32,854 nucleotides of DNA from a bacterium (GCA_030431515.1 JAUIIX010000036.1:1-32854), one strand, 5' to 3'; shown: positions 1-9,485, counted from the stretch's first letter. Notes: generated by a model from the letters alone, not told the origin. A program made the numbers and translations.

Positions 1-330
1 AATCTCCCAGAAATTTCAATGTTATTTCTGAATAAATTGAAACTTGCGCCTTTAGGTGCAAAATGTTTGTAAATAGAAAATTCCAAAAACAATAAAGCTC
101 CGTAGGTGCGAAATGTTACTTAAAATCACTAAAAAATGTTCTTTGAAAAAAAACACCATTTTACTGCAAAAACTGCAGAAATGGCATAACTCTATGTATT
201 TCAAGTCTTCCCCTTGGGGAAGATTTAGATGGGGTTTCTCAGAATTCGCAAAAAACACTACAAAAAAATGCAAAAACTGCAAAAACTAAAATTGTAAACG
301 TAAGGGAATTTATGAAAATTTTATCCAAAA
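1..330. repeat. Dispersed intergenic repeat region (left edge)
   Basis: Gene-free stretch made of words that recur elsewhere in the window. Bases 1-15 are identical to 17687-17701 and 18000-18014. Bases 38-67 match 17724-17754 with about one mismatch, including the small inverted repeat around GCGCCTTTAGGTGC. The part from about 133 to 310 (ACACCATTTTACTGC, then TCAAGTCTTCCCCTTGGGGA, then GTAAACGTAAGGGAA) matches blocks at about 18070-18240 and 18400-18500. Short ORFs here are not credible genes. The family resembles the interspersed, REP-like repeats common between genes in Bacteroidota; that link is inference. Confidence 0.75.
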
Positions 331-387
331 TTATTTCAAAATTTTTGCGAAGCTAATTACCCTTACAAATTACAAAATTAAAAATTT

Positions 388-2205
388 TTACTTATTCAAA
401 TAATCTTGAACTGAGTCTGGGAGTCTGCCACCTTTTGCGAGGATAAGTTTTGAAACTTCTTCAGCATTACTTCTTTTGTCTGTGGCTATATATAGTTTGA
501 GTAAAACAATATATGGTTCAATATAATTGTTATTAATTTCAACAGCTTTAAGTAAGTATGATTCTGAAGACTTATATTTTTCTTCATTAAAAAAATCTTC
601 TCCTGCGAAAAACAACAAGGAAAATATGTCTTGACCAAATTCACTAATCATATCATCATCAATGAAGTTTACTGCTTCTTTTACCTTTTCTAATTTAATA
701 AGGGTAGTCAAATAGTTTATTTTCAAATCTGGCGAAAGTGAATCTGAATGTTGTTTGTAATTATTAATTATTTCTAAAGTTTCTGAAAATTTGTTAGTTT
801 TTAATAGTGCATTAGTATAATTTGATATTACTTCAATATTAGTAGAATCTATTGCCAATGCTTTATCAAAATACTCGAATGACTTTGTGAAATAGTTTTG
901 TTTGAAATAAAATATTCCTAAATTCATAGGATACTTATAGTAAGTTTTATTTGCTTCTATTGCTTTTAATAAATTCTTTTCTTCATTTTCAATATCGTTT
1001 ACGCTACGATAGTGGCGTGAAAGCATAAATGGAAACAATGCTTTAGTATTGTCTTTTTCAATTAATCTATTGTAAAAAGTAAATCTATCACTGTAGTAAC
1101 TACTTTCCTTAATAGATAGATATGAATAGATAATTGATAATACTACAACAATATAAATATATGATTTTTCAAATTTTAGTTGTGTGAATACACTTGCTAA
1201 ACTAACTAAAATACCCATAACTGGTAAGTAAGCTCTACATTCTAAATATTCATTCCAATCATTTGAATTGCTAACTGTAACAAGCATAGCAGGTGCTGTT
1301 ATTAATAAAAAGATAAACAATCCAATTAAAAATAAGATGTTTTTATATAGTTTTAATTTAATTATTGCGATTATTGAAACTAATATAATAGCTAATCCTA
1401 TGCTTGTATTTAATGTTCCATAAGTTGCAAGCGGCATTAAATCAATAGGAACAAAAATCTTAGATAAAAATTCTGGAATAACAGGTAAATTTTTGATTAG
1501 AATATCAATTCCAAATTTATTGATATTCTCTCCCAAGTCAGCCATATTTTTTAATAAGAAATAGATGAGATATGAAGAAGCAAGTAATGCTGAATATATT
1601 GAGATTTCTTTTTTGTTAAACTTTAGATAAAAATAAGCAACAGAAATATTAATTAGAGGAGTCAAAAGTGCAGTTTCTTTACTTAAAAATGCTAATAGTG
1701 AGAAAAATGAAGAAATTATTAAAAAACTAATTTTCTTTGATTTCAATAAAAAAATTAAACTTGATAATGAAAATATGGTATAAATAATATCATTTCTACC
1801 AACAATCCAAGAAACTGCATTTACATTGATGGGTAAAAGTGAAAATACTATAGAAAATAGCAAAGCCCAATTTTTGTCAATTTTAAAGAGTAAAAGCAAG
1901 GAAAAGAAAAGCAAAGAAGCAATTATATGATAAATAATATTAGATATTTGGTGGATTTTAACTGAATCTCCTCCAATAGCTTTATCAATTACAAATGATA
2001 TATTTATTAGTGGACGATAATAGTATGTGTCTATATATCCATTAAAAAATTCAGTTTTTATATCGTTTAAATTATCAATTCTATCTTTGTGAACTAAAAT
2101 TATTTCGTGATCATCACAGTAAACCAAATCATTATTTATGTTTGAAGAATAAACAATGATAATAGGTATAATTATAAAGAAATAATATTTTAGTTTATCA
2201 ATCAT
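388..2205 (-). CDS. TMTC-like GT-C membrane protein with C-terminal TPR repeats
   Basis: 605-residue polytopic membrane protein. After the first membrane segment (about residues 8-22) comes an acidic loop motif YCDDHEI (D31, D32), then YYRPL (62-66), then IHQISNIIYH. This is the pattern of the TMTC/PMT-like GT-C family (FxxDDxxxI...YYRPL...H..N...H), which transfers sugars from lipid carriers to proteins on the outer face of the membrane. About ten hydrophobic segments follow to residue ~390. The C-terminal third (about 395-600) is helical TPR repeats, for example NLGIFYFKQNYFTKSFEYFD. The start ATG overlaps the stop of the upstream small membrane protein (ATGA), so translation is probably coupled. 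Substrate is unknown; bacterial members are mostly uncharacterised. Annotation as 'TPR protein' alone would miss the enzyme domain. Confidence 0.72.
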   Translation of the reverse strand: MIDKLKYYFFIIIPIIIVYSSNINNDLVYCDDHEIILVHKDRIDNLNDIKTEFFNGYIDTYYYRPLINISFVIDKAIGGDSVKIHQISNIIYHIIASLLFFSLLLLFKIDKNWALLFSIVFSLLPINVNAVSWIVGRNDIIYTIFSLSSLIFLLKSKKISFLIISSFFSLLAFLSKETALLTPLINISVAYFYLKFNKKEISIYSALLASSYLIYFLLKNMADLGENINKFGIDILIKNLPVIPEFLSKIFVPIDLMPLATYGTLNTSIGLAIILVSIIAIIKLKLYKNILFLIGLFIFLLITAPAMLVTVSNSNDWNEYLECRAYLPVMGILVSLASVFTQLKFEKSYIYIVVVLSIIYSYLSIKESSYYSDRFTFYNRLIEKDNTKALFPFMLSRHYRSVNDIENEEKNLLKAIEANKTYYKYPMNLGIFYFKQNYFTKSFEYFDKALAIDSTNIEVISNYTNALLKTNKFSETLEIINNYKQHSDSLSPDLKINYLTTLIKLEKVKEAVNFIDDDMISEFGQDIFSLLFFAGEDFFNEEKYKSSESYLLKAVEINNNYIEPYIVLLKLYIATDKRSNAEEVSKLILAKGGRLPDSVQDYLNK

Positions 2206-2474
2206 TTATTAAATACAAAGTTTTTATAATATAAATATTCAGGGTATAGAATTAATATTAAGGACAAAGTGTTATTCGAAAAGTAAATATTATTATACTC
2301 CGATGGGTATATATAATATGAAAGAGTAGCACTCATTGTCCAACAAATTAGGAATACTAAAAGTGCCAAAGTAATTGACATAAATGCAGCTTTTAGACCT
2401 TCCATTTTCCAATATTTGGAAAAAGTATATGCTAATGCGATTAAATGTAGTTGGTAAATTAGTAAATCAATCAT
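2202..2474 (-). CDS. Small membrane protein upstream of the TMTC-like gene
   Basis: A 90-residue hydrophobic protein starting at ATG 2474 (MIDLLIYQLH). A longer reading from TTG 2507 would add 11 residues, but neither start has a clear ribosome binding site and the ATG is preferred. It has two or three membrane segments (about residues 3-20, 30-55 and 68-85). The stop codon overlaps the start of the 605-residue GT-C/TPR gene by 4 nt, so the two are almost certainly one transcript. No family is recognised. An accessory or lipid-carrier role for its partner is possible but is only inferred from position. Confidence 0.6.
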   Translation of the reverse strand: MIDLLIYQLHLIALAYTFSKYWKMEGLKAAFMSITLALLVFLICWTMSATLSYYIYPSEYNNIYFSNNTLSLILILYPEYLYYKNFVFNK

Positions 2475-2525
2475 AAAATTATTAAATTGTTTTTTTATCA
2501 AATGCAAATTACGAAAAAGGTAATT

Positions 2526-2855
2526 ATGGAAAAAACTAATGAATTAATTATAATTTTATGCAATACAGATAGCAAAGAAAATGCTGAGTTAATTGCAAAT
2601 ACTTTAGTGAAAGAAAAACTAATTGCTTGTGCAAGTATTTTCCCTGAAGTTAAATCTATTTATGAGTGGAATGGGGAATTACAAAATAGAAGTGAATTTA
2701 CTATGATGTTCAAAACCCTTGCACTTAATACTCCTAACATAGTGAGTAGAGTATTAGAATTACACAATGATGAAGTCCCAGAGATAGTTTCATTAAAAAG
2801 TGAATATGTTTTTGATAAATATTTCAATTGGGTTGAGGGATATTGTGGAAAATGA
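2526..2855 (+). CDS. cutA: CutA1 family divalent-ion tolerance protein
   Basis: 109 residues from ATG 2526, preceded by AAAAAGG about 5 nt upstream. An upstream in-frame ATG-like start at 2487 would add 13 residues but has no binding site and exceeds the usual CutA length of about 105-112. Family hallmarks are visible: LIACASIFPEVKSIYEWNGE, then FTMMFKT, then the DEVPEIV segment near the C terminus (HPYEVPEI in most members). CutA1 is a cytosolic trimeric ferredoxin-fold protein linked to copper/divalent-cation tolerance; its exact function is unsettled. The 3' end overlaps radC by 11 nt, so the two are co-translated. Confidence 0.93.
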   Translation: MEKTNELIIILCNTDSKENAELIANTLVKEKLIACASIFPEVKSIYEWNGELQNRSEFTMMFKTLALNTPNIVSRVLELHNDEVPEIVSLKSEYVFDKYFNWVEGYCGK

Positions 2856-3543
2856 AATATCATCCTACAGAGCAATAAAAGATTGGTCTTCTGATGACCA
2901 ACCCAGAGAAAAGTTAGCTAAATATGGTTCAAATAGCTTAAGTAATTCCGAGTTATTAGCAATCTTAATTGGATTTGGTTCCAAAGGTTTTTCTGCTGTT
3001 GATACTGCTAAAGATTTATTAGACAGAGCAGGAACTTTGCCAGAACTGATTGGATTTTCTATTGAACAAATTAAAAGAACTAAAGGTTTAGGTGATGCAA
3101 AAGCAATTGGACTTGTTGCTGCATTTGAACTTGCTAAAAGAATTAAAGCAAATAATTTTTCAGAAATGCCTTTATTAAATTCACCCGACGCATTAGCAAG
3201 CATGTATATGCCAAGATTTTATGGTGTCAAACAAGAACAGTTCCTAGTGATTTTACTAAATACTGCAAAAAGATTAATTAGAGATAAAATGATAACTCAA
3301 GGTTTGATTGATGGTACATTGATTCATTCAAGAGAAATATTCAAATTTGCTATTGAGAACTCTGCATCTTCAATTATTTTAATGCACAACCATCCATCAG
3401 GTAACAAAACTCCATCAAATGAAGACATCCGAATAACTAAACAATTAGTAGAGGGTGGAAATTTATTAGATATTCCTGTTTTGGATCATTTAATAATAGC
3501 AGGTGATGAATTTACAAGTCTTAGATTAGAAGGATTGATGTAA
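2845..3543 (+). CDS. radC: RadC family JAB/MPN-domain protein
   Basis: 232 residues from GTG 2845. This start is chosen because TTGAGGGA lies just upstream and because the protein then begins a few residues before the conserved IKDWSSDDQPREKL motif, as in other RadC proteins; starts at 2800/2806 are possible but weaker. The N-terminal helix-hairpin-helix region (about 40-90, with TKGLGDAKA) is followed by a JAMM-type metal site HNHPSG...D (H181, H183, D194 in this numbering). RadC was once called a DNA repair protein, but its biochemical role is unresolved and an early repair phenotype in E. coli was attributed to another gene. It overlaps cutA by 11 nt. Confidence 0.93.
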   Translation: MENEISSYRAIKDWSSDDQPREKLAKYGSNSLSNSELLAILIGFGSKGFSAVDTAKDLLDRAGTLPELIGFSIEQIKRTKGLGDAKAIGLVAAFELAKRIKANNFSEMPLLNSPDALASMYMPRFYGVKQEQFLVILLNTAKRLIRDKMITQGLIDGTLIHSREIFKFAIENSASSIILMHNHPSGNKTPSNEDIRITKQLVEGGNLLDIPVLDHLIIAGDEFTSLRLEGLM

Positions 3544-3751
3544 AATAATAATTTACAAGCTAATTGTTAAAAACTTTTAATGCAATTTAAATTCATTTAC
3601 TTGAATTGTTGATTATTTTCTATTTCCAAAAATTTATATGTTAATAAAATTTTGTAATTTTGTATTTAAAATGAAAATTTAATATTAAATAGATTTACAT
3701 TTTATAAATGAATCAAGTTATCAATTAAAATTAAAATAATATTAAATTTAA

Positions 3752-5944
3752 ATGAATAATTTTCAAATAAAAAAATTCTTAGCTCCAACAGATATTTTAC
3801 CAATTACTATTGTTATTGGTGGGATATTATTGGCTTTGTTTACTGATTTAACTGCTTTTAGACTAATTGGTACGGGGATTAGTATTATTGGTGTAATCAG
3901 TCTATTTATGATTATATCTCAAAGAATGAGTGAGTATATTGATACTCGATATAAATCAAAAACTCCTCCACCTAATTTTAACATTACAACTAAAAAAGAT
4001 ACAAACGCTAAAAGACAAACATTTGAAGATTTTGTCGATTCAATGAAAGAAGAAGATAAAAAAGAAATTAAAGAATCTGAATTTTCAAACTCTATTCAAA
4101 ATGCAGACCAAGGATTTAGAGTTATTAAAAAAGATGAAGACAAGCCAGTTGAAAATGAAAAAGAAAAATATATTGCTAAATCTAATGAAGAAAAGATTGT
4201 GGTAAAGGTTGAACAATCTAAGATGGTCTTTGATGACGATGATGATATTCCAGATATGCCTGAAAATTTCACTCCGATTAGGAAAGATGCCATACAAAAA
4301 GATAATAAGCCAAAAGACAGTGTTAAACCTGAAGTTAAAGCTCCAAAAGTAGATAAGAGTAAAAAAACTACTCCAGTTGAAGTTAAAGAGAAAGAAACTT
4401 CAGAAAAGAAAGAAGTAAAAGTTCAAACAGAAACTCGTAAAATTGAAGGACTTTCCGCTGATTTCTTAAAACAAGATCCGATAGACAATTTATCAGACCC
4501 TAAACATGAATTTGAATATTGTATTAATAGAATATTAAGTGCAATTAAATCCGTTGGTTCTATTGGAACAACTGCTTTGTTTATGGTTAACCATAATGCT
4601 AATGAATATAAATTAGAAGCATTTAGTACTAATTTTCCATCAGATAAAATTACTAATAAAAAGAAATTTGCTTTTAGAACTGACATAATCAGCCAGATAA
4701 TAAATAACTCAAAACCAGAAATATTATCTGAAATTAACCCTAATTCTGAATTAGAGTTAATTACATATTATGTTGATAAAATTGGAATTAGCTCTTTCAT
4801 AGGTGTTCCTATTTATTATAGAGAAGATATTATCGGTGTATTAACCGCAGATTCAGAATTTACTGATGGTTTCGATGCTTCTACAGTTAATTATTTTTCT
4901 CATTTCACTAGACTAATTGCAATATTGATTCATAATTACGTTGAAAAATATGATTTATCTCAATCTCAAAAAACTTTAGATGCACTTAATAAATTTAGAG
5001 TAACAAACTACAATCAAGAAAATAGCGACTTAACTTATGATTTATTTTCAACTGTATTAGAACTTACAACCATTTCATTTGGAGGAGTAGTTACTTGGGA
5101 CAATAATAAAGGCAATTGGAATATTAATCAATTTGTTCCAGAATTAGAAAATGTATCAGAATTAGAAATAGCTCCTAACTCATTAGTGTTAAATTGTATT
5201 GATAATAACAATGCAATCTACAAAAAATCATTTGATGAGAATGAATTTATTTTTAATCCAAAAGAGGAATTTTCTGAGTTTAAGAAATTGGTGTTATTAC
5301 CAATACATTGTTCTGGAGTTATTTACGGCTGTTTAATAGTTGCTACTGACAGTTTTGAGGAACTTAGCGACACTGATTTAGATATATTAGAAATGTTATG
5401 TGATTACACTGGCTCTGCTTACGAGAAGATGCAATTGATTAGTGTTTTGAATGAAAATTCTTATGTTGACAATGAAACTGGTTTATTAAATGACTTAGCT
5501 TACCAACAAAGAATATTTGAAGAATATAATAGGTCATTAGAATTTAAACGTGATATATCATTATGTTTAATTAATATTGACAAATATTCTGCTTACGAAG
5601 ATGATAAACTTGATGAGAAAATGGAACTTATGTATTTCAATACATTAAAGATAATCAATAAGTTAAAAAGAAAATATGATATTGTAGCTAAAAATAAAAA
5701 AGGTTATTTCTGTATAATAATGCCTGAAACTAAAATAGAAACTGCCAAGTTCTGGGCTGAAAAACTTAGAAATGAAATTGCTACATCTATATTAGAAATC
5801 AATCAAAAGAAATTTAATCAAACCATTAGCGTCGGAATAAGTTCAATTTCAAACTCTGATAATTTATCTGAATTTGCTGAGAATGCTGACATTGCTTTAA
5901 AACATTCAATTGAAAAAACAAATACTGTAACAATATTTAACTAA
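3752..5944 (+). CDS. Membrane GAF-GAF protein with degenerate GGDEF domain
   Basis: 730 residues. Two membrane segments lie at about 14-31 and 35-56. They are followed by a long, Lys/Glu-rich, probably disordered cytoplasmic linker (about 65-235, with an acidic DDDDDIPDMP cluster). Two GAF-like sensor domains follow (about 250-400, with SSFIGVPIYYREDIIGVL, and about 420-560). The C terminus (about 570-730) has a nucleotide-cyclase/GGDEF fold signature: DNETGLLND at the start, LCLINIDKYS, and TISVGISS near the end. The GGDEF active-site loop itself is replaced by KNKKGYF, so diguanylate cyclase activity is unlikely. A signalling scaffold or receptor role is inferred. A weak TAATTTTG element lies at 3655-3662. 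It is followed 4 nt later by plsY, so it heads the plsY-gpsA unit. Confidence 0.75.
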   Translation: MNNFQIKKFLAPTDILPITIVIGGILLALFTDLTAFRLIGTGISIIGVISLFMIISQRMSEYIDTRYKSKTPPPNFNITTKKDTNAKRQTFEDFVDSMKEEDKKEIKESEFSNSIQNADQGFRVIKKDEDKPVENEKEKYIAKSNEEKIVVKVEQSKMVFDDDDDIPDMPENFTPIRKDAIQKDNKPKDSVKPEVKAPKVDKSKKTTPVEVKEKETSEKKEVKVQTETRKIEGLSADFLKQDPIDNLSDPKHEFEYCINRILSAIKSVGSIGTTALFMVNHNANEYKLEAFSTNFPSDKITNKKKFAFRTDIISQIINNSKPEILSEINPNSELELITYYVDKIGISSFIGVPIYYREDIIGVLTADSEFTDGFDASTVNYFSHFTRLIAILIHNYVEKYDLSQSQKTLDALNKFRVTNYNQENSDLTYDLFSTVLELTTISFGGVVTWDNNKGNWNINQFVPELENVSELEIAPNSLVLNCIDNNNAIYKKSFDENEFIFNPKEEFSEFKKLVLLPIHCSGVIYGCLIVATDSFEELSDTDLDILEMLCDYTGSAYEKMQLISVLNENSYVDNETGLLNDLAYQQRIFEEYNRSLEFKRDISLCLINIDKYSAYEDDKLDEKMELMYFNTLKIINKLKRKYDIVAKNKKGYFCIIMPETKIETAKFWAEKLRNEIATSILEINQKKFNQTISVGISSISNSDNLSEFAENADIALKHSIEKTNTVTIFN

Positions 5945-5948
5945 TAAA

Positions 5949-6635
5949 ATGAATATTTCAATCGATATTATTATTTCGTTTTTAATTTCATTCTTGTCAG
6001 GGGCAATTCCAACTGGAGTGATTATAAGCAAATCTGTATTCGGATTTGATATCAGAACTAAAGGTTCTGGTAATATGGGAAGTACTAATGTCTTTAGGAT
6101 TTTAGGTCGGAAATGGGGGATATTAGTCCAAGTAATTGATATGTTGAAGGGCTTTATACCTGTATATTTTTTATCTCACTATTTTATAGATCCAGAAATT
6201 ATTACTAATTCATTCAGTGGTAATATTGTTAATGTTCAATTAGTGCTTGGATTAGCAACAGTTTTAGGGCATATTTTCTCACCTTTTGTTGGATTCAAAG
6301 GTGGTAAAGGAATTAACACAGCTACTGGAATGTTAGTAGCAATTTCTCCTTTCGATATTAGTATTGCGTTTATTGTATTTTGGTTGATAGTGTTCTCTAC
6401 TGGTTATATTTCCTTGGGGTCTATCTCTGCAGGTTTAGCATTACCTATATCACTTCTTATTAGACATAACTTTTTTGATTATAATGTACAGAATTACTTT
6501 ACCATAATTTATTTCTTTTTCTTTATAGCTTGTTTAATACTGTTTACTCATAAATCTAATATTAAAAGGTTATTAAAAGGTGTAGAAAATAAATTTGATT
6601 CCTTACATTTATTTAAATCAAAGGCAAAATCTTGA
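5949..6635 (+). CDS. plsY: Glycerol-3-phosphate acyltransferase PlsY
   Basis: 228-residue polytopic membrane enzyme that transfers the acyl group from acyl-phosphate to glycerol-3-phosphate, giving lysophosphatidate, the first committed step of phospholipid synthesis. The family's three cytoplasmic motifs are clear: SGAIPTGVIISK, GSGNMGSTNVFRILG, and the glycine-rich GFKGGKGINTATG after GHIFSPF. About five membrane segments are visible. It starts 4 nt after the preceding GAF protein and its TGA stop overlaps the TTG start of gpsA by 4 nt. gpsA supplies its substrate, so the gene pair is functionally coherent. Confidence 0.96.
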   Translation: MNISIDIIISFLISFLSGAIPTGVIISKSVFGFDIRTKGSGNMGSTNVFRILGRKWGILVQVIDMLKGFIPVYFLSHYFIDPEIITNSFSGNIVNVQLVLGLATVLGHIFSPFVGFKGGKGINTATGMLVAISPFDISIAFIVFWLIVFSTGYISLGSISAGLALPISLLIRHNFFDYNVQNYFTIIYFFFFIACLILFTHKSNIKRLLKGVENKFDSLHLFKSKAKS

Positions 6636-7636
6636 CTAATATTAACGTGATAGGTGCTGGTGCTTGGGGAACAGCTGTTGCTAATATATTGAGCAATAAT
6701 AAACTTAATGTAAAACTATATACACATGAAGAAAAAGTAATTGATAGTATAAATACAAAGCATATCAATTCAGTTTATCTTGATGAATATACATTAAGTC
6801 CTACATTAGTAGCTAAACATATTACTCAATATAGTATGGAATGTGATTTACTTGTAAACGCAGTTCCTACTCAATACATTAGACATTACTATACTCAACA
6901 TAAAATTAAAACTGATTCCCCACTTTTAAATATTTCAAAAGGAATCGAGAACAGTAGTTTGTTTTTAATCCATGAGTTATTTGAATTAATTTTAAATATC
7001 ACACCAAATAGATTTTGCGTTCTAACTGGACCAAGTCATGCTGAAGAATCTGTAAAAAAATTACCAACTACTGTAGTAGCATCTTCAACAAATAGTGAAT
7101 TGTCATCTCAAGTGCAAAATATATTTAATAATGATTTCTTTAGGGTTTATACTTCGTCAGATGTCGCTGGAGCTGAAACAGGTGGAGCATTAAAAAATGT
7201 AATAGCTGTTGCTGCAGGGATTAGTGATGGACTTAAATTAGGCGATAATGCTAAAGCCGCTTTAATAACAAGGGGCTTAGCCGAAATAAGAAGATTAGGA
7301 ATTGCCAAAGGAGCAGACCCTCATACTTTTTCAGGATTATCAGGATTAGGCGATCTATTTGTTACTTGTAATAGCAAACTTTCAAGAAATAGAAAAGTAG
7401 GTGAGTTAATTGCACAAGGATTAACTTTAAGTGAAATAAGTGAGCAATATAATTTCGTTGCGGAAGGTGTAGCTACGGCTATTTCTGCAAATGAACTTGG
7501 CAAAAGCAACAATGTCGAATTACCAATTATCAATAAAGTTAATGAAATCCTATTTGATAATAAGAATCCTCAACTTGCAGTAAAAGAATTAATGCAAAGA
7601 GAAACAAAATCAGAAATTGATTTTATTGACAGTTAA
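6632..7636 (+). CDS. gpsA: NAD(P)H-dependent glycerol-3-phosphate dehydrogenase
   Basis: 334 residues from TTG 6632, which overlaps the plsY stop (TTGA). No other start keeps the nucleotide-binding loop intact. The Rossmann motif is VIGAGAWGTAVANIL near the N terminus; substrate and catalytic motifs include LTGPSHAEE, the segment GALKNVIAVAAG with its conserved lysine, NAKAALITRGLAEI, and SGLGDLFVTC. The cytosolic enzyme reduces dihydroxyacetone phosphate to sn-glycerol-3-phosphate, feeding PlsY encoded immediately upstream. A strong hairpin terminator follows at 7681-7712. Confidence 0.97.
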   Translation: MTNINVIGAGAWGTAVANILSNNKLNVKLYTHEEKVIDSINTKHINSVYLDEYTLSPTLVAKHITQYSMECDLLVNAVPTQYIRHYYTQHKIKTDSPLLNISKGIENSSLFLIHELFELILNITPNRFCVLTGPSHAEESVKKLPTTVVASSTNSELSSQVQNIFNNDFFRVYTSSDVAGAETGGALKNVIAVAAGISDGLKLGDNAKAALITRGLAEIRRLGIAKGADPHTFSGLSGLGDLFVTCNSKLSRNRKVGELIAQGLTLSEISEQYNFVAEGVATAISANELGKSNNVELPIINKVNEILFDNKNPQLAVKELMQRETKSEIDFIDS

Positions 7637-7680
7637 CTTTAATTTAAAATATTAAAGTAATATTAAATATTTAATCACAA

Positions 7681-7712
7681 AAAAAAAGCCGTATTTTCAT
7701 ACGGCTTTTTTT
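7681..7712. terminator. Bidirectional rho-independent terminator
   Basis: Perfect 7-bp GC-containing stem GCCGTAT (7688-7694) / ATACGGC (7699-7705) with a TTTC loop, flanked by an A-run on the left and a T-run on the right. It therefore works for gpsA on the plus strand and for the convergent T9SS Ig-like gene on the minus strand. Confidence 0.93.
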
Positions 7713-7733
7713 AATATCTATTTTTGCAATCAA

Positions 7734-9251
7734 TTATTTGATGAACATCAATTTCTTAGTTGCAATTCCATTTTCAGTTACTAAAGTTAAGTAGTAAACA
7801 CCTGAAGTTAAGTTTAATGAATTTGCATTAATTTCAAATGTAGAATTTCCTCTCGGTAAATAACCATTTGCTAATTCAGCAACTTCTAAACCAGTAGCAT
7901 TATTCAATACTAATCTTACATTTTGTGCAGTTAATAAGTTAAATGTAACATTAGAGTTATTTTGAATAGGGTTTGGAGATACATTAAAGTTAAATTTATC
8001 TGCATTATCAACACTCATTACAATACCAGCATCTTTAACTGTTATTGAAGCAGAGTTAGATTGATCCATACCACAAGGGTTCATTGCTACACAGTAGTAC
8101 AATCCAGAATCATCAGTAGTAGAATTAGTTATAGTTAAACTAGAACCAGATCCAATTGACATTGTAGAAGATTCCATATACCAAGAATAAGTAACACTTG
8201 TTCCAGTTGCAGTAGCAGCTAATACAATATCATCACCTTCTTCAACTACCATATCAGTTATTGTAGAACTAAATGATGGAGCATCGTTACCAACTACACT
8301 TACTTTAGAAGAAGTAACACTTGGTCCATTTGTTCCATAAGTAACCATACAATTAATATCGCTTGTAGTACCAGAAGCAACAGTCCATACTAAAGTATTA
8401 GTAGTAGCACCTGAAACATCAGCACCATTTGCTAATTTAGAAGAACCAGCATACCATTGATACATCAAGTTTGAGTTATCACCACCATTAGTAGCCGAAG
8501 CCATTACAGTAAATGTATTGCTTTCACCTGCACATAAAGAAGTAGCACCCATCACATCTTGATCTAATTGAACACCAGGAGTTGGAGTAATTGTTACTGT
8601 AGAAGAGTTAACTGATCCACAGTATCCTTCAACTTTACACCAAATCTGAGCATTGTAATATTTTTCAGCATTGTGAACTGTTAAGTAAGAAGATTTAGCA
8701 CCTTCAAAATCTTCACCATCAACAATAGCAGTATTTCCAGAATACCATTGTGCTTTTGTTCTGTAACTTGGAGGTAACTCACCATAAAGAGTCGCTTCTA
8801 AATCCATATAAACAGTTTCACCAGCATTTGCCATAACTGACATAGGTTGACGAGTAATATTTGGCTTGCTGATTACATAAACTGTAACAGGATTTGAGTA
8901 TCTTGCATCAGCCATAGCTTCAACATTTGCATCCCATATAGCACAAGTATAGATTCCACTATGCTCAAATCTTAAGTTACCAAAGCTTAATCCAGCTTCA
9001 TTAACTTCAAATGGAGTATGAACCCCAGCAACCATTTGAACGCCATCTTTAAACCATTGGAAACTTAATTGGTTTGTTGTATTTTCATTAAATGCAACAA
9101 CACCAAGAACCCTGTTTACTTCATCGTAACAACCAATTATATCTTTAGGTTGCTCTAGAATAGAGATTGTAGATGATGGTATTGCCATCATTTTCGAATT
9201 AGCTGCAAATGCAACTACTATAATAGCTAATATTAGTTTTAAGTTTTTCAT
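7734..9251 (-). CDS. Secreted Ig-like multidomain protein with T9SS type A sorting domain
   Basis: 505 residues with an N-terminal signal peptide (LILAIIVVAFAANS). About four tandem immunoglobulin-like domains follow, each marked by a Trp in the middle and a late Cys in a GxYxC-like strand: SGIYTCAIWD, AQIWCKVEG, INCMVTYG and SGLYYCVAMN. The last ~85 residues form a type IX secretion sorting domain (FNVSPNPIQNNSNVTF ... GVYYLTL ... KKLMFIK). The protein is expected to cross the outer membrane through the T9SS and to be released or surface-attached; binding or adhesion is a guess. Expression control is well defined: AGGAG 6 nt before the ATG, and a promoter at 9314-9343. It shares a terminator with gpsA. 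Confidence 0.9.
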   Translation of the reverse strand: MKNLKLILAIIVVAFAANSKMMAIPSSTISILEQPKDIIGCYDEVNRVLGVVAFNENTTNQLSFQWFKDGVQMVAGVHTPFEVNEAGLSFGNLRFEHSGIYTCAIWDANVEAMADARYSNPVTVYVISKPNITRQPMSVMANAGETVYMDLEATLYGELPPSYRTKAQWYSGNTAIVDGEDFEGAKSSYLTVHNAEKYYNAQIWCKVEGYCGSVNSSTVTITPTPGVQLDQDVMGATSLCAGESNTFTVMASATNGGDNSNLMYQWYAGSSKLANGADVSGATTNTLVWTVASGTTSDINCMVTYGTNGPSVTSSKVSVVGNDAPSFSSTITDMVVEEGDDIVLAATATGTSVTYSWYMESSTMSIGSGSSLTITNSTTDDSGLYYCVAMNPCGMDQSNSASITVKDAGIVMSVDNADKFNFNVSPNPIQNNSNVTFNLLTAQNVRLVLNNATGLEVAELANGYLPRGNSTFEINANSLNLTSGVYYLTLVTENGIATKKLMFIK

Positions 9252-9313
9252 AGAAAACTCCTAATTAAATTATTAAAATATTTTTTTTCGTTATTAAATT
9301 TACATTTAAAACA

Positions 9314-9343
9314 CAAAATTATCAAATTTTATTGACATACAAA
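9314..9343 (-). promoter_or_regulatory. Bacteroidota-type promoter for the Ig-like T9SS gene
   Basis: Read on the minus strand: TTTG at 9343-9340, an 18-nt spacer, and TAATTTTG at 9321-9314. This fits the Bacteroidota housekeeping consensus (TTTG ... TAnnTTTG). It gives a leader of roughly 55 nt before the start codon at 9251. Confidence 0.75.
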
Positions 9344-9485
9344 AAGTTTTTTTACAAATAGTTGACAAATATTATTAATATTTATCTTTATTTCAACACT
9401 TAAGCTTCATTGAGTATATCATTTGTGTAGTTTATTACACACTATACTTATGACATTGCTAAAAATCAAATAAAACTATTTTACA

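Noticed and set aside
52-282. 76-residue minus-strand ORF at the left edge
   Set aside because: It lies wholly in dispersed repeat DNA, has a low-complexity Phe/His-rich translation and no start context.
2487-2525. Longer start for cutA at 2487
   Set aside because: No binding site, and it exceeds the usual protein length; ATG 2526 has AAAAAGG upstream.
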